From contig JAMPIT010000580.1 in the NCBI GenBank assembly GCA_026261815.1, forward strand, positions 62,001 to 126,000: DNA of 64,000 nucleotides, written 5' to 3'. A program made the position numbers and the translations under genes. Shown piece after piece: positions 19,826 to 64,000 of this stretch. How positions within the stretch are numbered: position 1 is the first letter of the stretch; each line of letters starts with the position of its first letter. The notes beneath the pieces were generated by a model. It ran no database searches. It saw only the letters and a list, made by a program, of their open reading frames with translations, and had not been told where the DNA came from. Source of the DNA: Monarcha castaneiventris obscurior. Its lineage: Eukaryota; Chordata; Aves; Passeriformes; Monarchidae.

Positions 19826-20005
19826 CGCCTCCGCCGCCCTCACGCCGCACACCGGAAAGGCCGCCCGCCACTTCCGGCGCGAGCGCGGCACTTCCGGCGG
19901 GGGAGAGAGCGGGAAACGCCCCGCGCGCGCGGCATGGCGGGAAGCGGTTGCTAAGCAACGCCGCCGTGAGGCCTGAGGCCTACTCGTAGCGCGGCGGGAG
20001 CGAAG
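19826..20005 (-). promoter_or_regulatory. EIF3G: EIF3G promoter / 5' UTR, CpG-rich
   Basis: About 180 bp between the EIF3G start codon and the DNMT1 3' end. It is CpG-dense and has two ACTTCCGG motifs (about 19869-19876 and 19891-19898), the reverse of the ETS/GABPA consensus, plus a palindrome at 19947-19959. These are typical of a housekeeping TATA-less promoter. The start site itself is not visible. Confidence 0.6.
19947..19959. promoter_or_regulatory. X-box-like palindrome GTTGCTAAGCAAC
   Basis: A perfect 13-bp inverted repeat, GTTGCT-A-AGCAAC, matching the RFX-family X-box pattern (GTTRCY n AGCAAC). It lies about 125 bp upstream of the EIF3G start codon and about 75 bp past the DNMT1 poly(A) signal. 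Binding is inferred from the motif only. Confidence 0.5.
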
Positions 20006-20027
20006 GGTTTATAATTTATAGTTGCGA

Positions 20028-20033
20028 TTTATT
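20028..20033 (-). promoter_or_regulatory. DNMT1 poly(A) signal AATAAA
   Basis: The + strand TTTATT is AATAAA on the minus strand, about 640 nt after the DNMT1 stop. Cleavage would fall near 20010, almost at the EIF3G promoter. The flanking 20010-20060 is AT-rich, unlike the surrounding sequence. Confidence 0.75.
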
Positions 20034-20673
20034 TGAAGAAATATTACAACATATAAAAACTACATAAAGTATCGAGTTCCACCTTGTACAAAGCGGCCGC
20101 GGGGGGGGGTGGGTACAATGCGATAAAAACGGGGGGAGCGGGCCCCCGGGGGGAGGTTGGACCAGCACAGACAGCACGGAGGGAGGGGGAATTTAAAAAA
20201 TAAAAAAATAATTAAAAAAATAAACAAAAGCCGAAGAGGAAAAATATTAAAAAAAAAAATAAAAGAAGATGGAAACAAAACAAAACAAAAAAATTCCAGG
20301 AAAAAAATTAAAGAGAAGAATGGAGGGAGAAAATTAAAAAAACTCAAGGGGAAAGTAAGGGAGATGGAGTTGAAAATAAGGAGAAAAAAGCAGGGAAAAG
20401 AAGAGGAAAAAAGGAAAAAAAAAAAGGTGGGAGAAAGCAAGGGATATAAAGAGCGAGGAAAAAAGAAGGGAAAAAAAAAAGAGAAAAGAAGAAAAAAAAA
20501 TAGAGGAAAAACAAGGGCAAACCAGAGAAAAACTGGGAAAAAAAGAAGCAAAAAAAAAAGCGGAAAAAAACAAAAGAAAAAAAGCCAAAGCAAAGCAAAA
20601 GGCCGAAAAAATCCCCAAATCAAGCAAGGCACCCCCGTGTCCCCCCCCGGGCGTCTCCGGGCTCCGTGGGGCC
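20034..20673 (-). other. DNMT1: DNMT1 3' UTR
   Basis: Sequence between the DNMT1 stop and its poly(A) signal. Bases 20185-20625 are almost pure A/G on the + strand, so the mRNA carries a U/C-rich tract with long U runs (possible PTB or HuR-type binding, inferred). The stretch 20095-20160 is G/C-rich. Confidence 0.7.
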
Positions 20674-55660
<34,987 letters not shown>

Positions 55661-56010
55661 CGGGAGCGGGGCGGGGGCCGGGCGGGGGGCGCGGGGCGGG
55701 CTCGGGGCCCGGTTCGGGGCCCGGTTCGGGGCCGGGTCGGGGCCGCGCTCGGCGGGACCGGGAGCGGCTTCGCGCGGAAACGAGCGGCGGGGGCGGGGCG
55801 GCGCCGGCAGCCACCACCGCGCGGGGGGAGCCGGCGCGCACCATGCTGCCGCCGCGGGGGGGGGGGGGGGAAACGCGGGGTACAGCGATCGCCGCCGCAC
55901 GGCGGGCAGCGGAGAGGGACGGGGGGGCACCGGAGGGGTCGGGTCGGTACCGGGGAGGGGGCGGAAAAAGCGGGGGGGGGGGGGAAGGGGAGGCCTCAAG
56001 GGGGGCAGGA
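55661..56010 (-). promoter_or_regulatory. DNMT1: DNMT1 promoter / 5' UTR CpG island
   Basis: Very CpG-rich sequence upstream of the DNMT1 start (island about 55440-56010 including exon 1). A GC-box (GGGGCGGGGC, about 55790) and an E2F-like TTTCCGCGC (minus strand, about 55772-55780) are visible, in line with the S-phase regulation known for DNMT1. No TATA box. The transcription start is not determined. Confidence 0.65.
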
Positions 56011-57240
56011 GCGGTGAGGGGGAGGCGGGAGGTACCACTGAGGGGCGGCGGGGGGAGAAGGAAGGTACCACTGAGGGGGGTATGGGAGGTACCACTGAGG
56101 GGCAGCGGGGGGGGGCGGGAGGTACCACTGAGGGGCGGCGGGGGGAGAAGGAAGGTACCACTGAGGGGGGTGTGGGAGGTACCACTGAGGGGAGGCGGGG
56201 GGGAGCATGGGCTGTACCACTGCAAGGCAGCGTGGGGGGGAAAGCGGGTTGTACCACTGTGAAGGGGGGGACAGGCACCCCAGTGTCCATCCGGGGTCAC
56301 CCCAGTGCCCCCCAGTATGTCCCCAGTGCCCCCCCAGTATCCCCCCAGTGCCACCCCAGTGCCCCCCAGACCCCCCCAGTGTCCCCCAGACCCCCCCAGT
56401 GTCCCCCAGTGCCCCCAGTATCCCCCAGTGCCTCCCAGTGCCCCCCAGTATCCCCCAGTGTCCCCCAGTGTCCCCCCAGTGCCCCCAGTATGTCCCCAGT
56501 GCCCCCCCAGTGCCCCCCAGTTTCCCCCCAGTGTCCCCAGTATCCCCCAGTTTCCCTCCAGTGCCCCCCCAGTGTCCCCCCAGTATGTCCCCAGTGCCCC
56601 CCAGTGTCCCCCAGCTTCCCCCAGGTGCCCCCCCAGTATCCCCCAGTGCCCCCCAGTTTCCCCCCCAGTTTCCCCCCAGTGCCCCCCATGCCCCAGTGTC
56701 CCAGTGCCCCCCCAGTGCCAACCCAGTATCCCCCAGGCCCCCAGACCCCCCCAGTGTCCCCCCGTGTCCCCCCAGTGCCCCCAGTATCCCCCCAGTGTCC
56801 CCCAGTGCCCCCCAGTTTGACCCCAGTGCCCCCAGTGCCCCCCAGTGTCCCCCAGTGCCTCCCCTCAGTATCCCCCAGTGCTCCCCAGTATCGCCCAGTG
56901 TCCCCCAGACCCCCTCAGTGTCCCCCCAGTTTGACCCCAGTGCCTCCCAGTATCCCCCAGTGTCCCTCCAGTGCCCCCAAGTGCCCCCAGTATCCCTCCA
57001 GGTCCCCCAGTGACCCCAGTGCCTCCCAGTGCCCCCAGTATCCCAGTGTCCCTCAGTGCCCCCCCAGTGCCCCCAGTTGTCCCCAGTGCCCCCCCAGTGT
57101 CCCCCCAGTGTCCCCAGTGCCCCCCCAGTGCCCCCAGTATCCCCCCAGTGTCCCCCCAGTTTGACCCCAGTGCCTCCCAGTATCCCCCAGTGCCCCCCCA
57201 GTGCCCCCCCAGCCCCGGCACAGCCCCCTCAGCACGGACC
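56011..57240. repeat. Intergenic repeats between DNMT1 promoter and MCOLN1 3' end
   Basis: About 56030-56270 has GAGGTACCACTGAGGGGCGG units of about 30-60 bp. About 56280-57230 is a C-rich array of CCCCCCAGTGTCCCCCAGT units of about 9-12 bp. No gene is supported here. Confidence 0.85.
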
Positions 57241-57259
57241 CTTTTTGTCCCAGGTCACT

Positions 57260-57265
57260 TTTATT
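57260..57265 (-). promoter_or_regulatory. MCOLN1 poly(A) signal AATAAA
   Basis: TTTATT on the + strand, AATAAA on the minus strand, about 870 nt after the MCOLN1 stop. The transcript would end near 57240, where the intergenic C-rich array begins. Confidence 0.72.
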
Positions 57266-58137
57266 GCCCCCTTAGGGACCCCCCCTCCCCCCCCAAGTGT
57301 GCCCACACCCCAAATTTGGGGTGAAAAGCGACGTTTTTGGGTGTTGGGGGGCTGGGGGGGGGGAACCGGAGCCGCTCCAGCAACCCCAAGGACAAGGACA
57401 GGTCCCAAAGTGTCCCCAAAAAGGGATCCGGGGATCCCAAAGTTCCAAATTTTCCCCCAAAAAATGAGCTGGGGATCCCAAAGTGTCCCCAAAAAGGGAT
57501 CCAGCGGGTCCAAAGGTTCCAAATTTTCCCCCAAAAAATGAGCTGGGGATCCCGAAGTGTCCCCAGAAATGGATTTGGGGATCCCAAAGCATCCCCAAAA
57601 ACGGATTCAGGGATCCCAAAGTGTGCCCAAAAATGGATTTTGGGATCCTAAAGTGTCCCCAAAAACGGATCCGGGGATCCCAAAGTGTCCCCAAAAATGG
57701 ATTTGGGGATCCCAAAGTGTCCCCAAAAAACAGATTTGGGGGTCTCGTGGTTCCAGCTTTACCCCAAAACCACACCTGGGGGTCCTGAAATTCCAAACTA
57801 CCCCGAAAAAATCCCAATTTGGGGGTCCCAAAGTTCCAACCCCCCCCTAAAAAAAATCCATCCCAGAGATCCCAAAACGCCCCCAAAAACAGATTTGGGG
57901 GGTCCCAGGGTCCAAACCCCCCCTTAAAAAAATCCATCCCGGGGGTCTCTGTGGAGCCCCGAGGGGGGGTCCCAGTCCTTCCCAGTCCTTCCCAGTCCTT
58001 CCCAGTCCTTCCCAGTTCCTCCCAGTTTGGCACCGGGAGCTGCTCGGGGTCGGGGTCCCGGGGGTGCCACCCCAAATTTGGGGTCCCGGGCGGGTAAAAG
58101 CAGAGGATAAAATAAATTAAAAGCTGGGGGGGGTCCC
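57266..58137 (-). other. MCOLN1: MCOLN1 3' UTR
   Basis: Contains a 33-36 bp repeat (AAAAATGGATTTGGGGATCCC, AAAGTGTCCCC) at about 57410-57740, and five copies of CCCAGTCCTT at about 57970-58020. Otherwise no coding potential. Confidence 0.65.
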
Positions 58138-63868
<5,731 letters not shown>

Positions 63869-64000
63869 TTATCCACGGGTGGGGTGAGAAAAATGGGAAT
63901 CATGCACGGGTGGGGCAGGGAAATGAGGATTTGAGGCAGGAAAAATGGGAATTATCCATGGGTGGGGTGAGAAAAATGGGAATTATCCATGGGTGGGGCA

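Noticed and set aside
20185..20625. Lys/Glu-rich + strand frame of 435 codons overlapping this stretch
   Set aside because: It is the antisense of the U/C-rich DNMT1 3' UTR continued into the intron 33 repeat.
58105..58125. AATAAA / ATTAAA on the + strand near the MCOLN1 stop
   Set aside because: Wrong strand for MCOLN1, and no + strand gene ends here.

Overview
The window looks like bird nuclear DNA, probably a GC-rich microchromosome. It holds vertebrate split genes with GT-AG introns whose proteins match DNMT1, eIF3g, mucolipin-1 and PPAN. The introns are compact and almost every one is filled with minisatellite DNA. The species cannot be named from sequence alone. No bacterial, phage, CRISPR, tRNA or rRNA feature was seen, and no intact transposon.

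Layout: (1) 1-3940, the last three exons of PPAN on the + strand, 5' end outside the window. (2) 4170-19960, complete EIF3G on the - strand in 11 exons, convergent with PPAN (poly(A) signals about 265 bp apart). (3) 20010-55700, complete DNMT1 on the - strand in 34 exons; the splice phases I chose join into a 4,554-nt frame, 1,517 aa plus stop. (4) 55660-57240, the DNMT1 CpG-rich promoter and a C-rich repeat. (5) 57240-64000, the last four coding exons of MCOLN1 on the - strand, 5' end outside the window. EIF3G and DNMT1 lie head to tail with under 200 bp between the DNMT1 poly(A) signal and the EIF3G start codon. The PPAN-EIF3G-DNMT1 order matches human 19p13.2, but P2RY11 is absent between PPAN and EIF3G and MCOLN1 sits upstream of DNMT1.

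The genes have unrelated jobs: ribosome biogenesis (PPAN), translation initiation (EIF3G), maintenance DNA methylation (DNMT1) and lysosomal cation release (MCOLN1).

The most unusual signal is that many intronic minisatellites are not anonymous. Their units carry copies of the adjacent exon's edge together with its splice donor or acceptor. I count at least nine clear cases: both edges of EIF3G exon 7, EIF3G exons 8 and 9, DNMT1 exons 13, 18 and 23, both edges of the MCOLN1 pore exon, and the MCOLN1 penultimate exon. Shorter donor-seeded cases are likely at DNMT1 exon 17 and in PPAN. One copy, in DNMT1, forms a 90-nt potential pseudo-exon that stays in frame. Repeat expansion also occurs inside coding exons, in the PPAN C-terminal tail.
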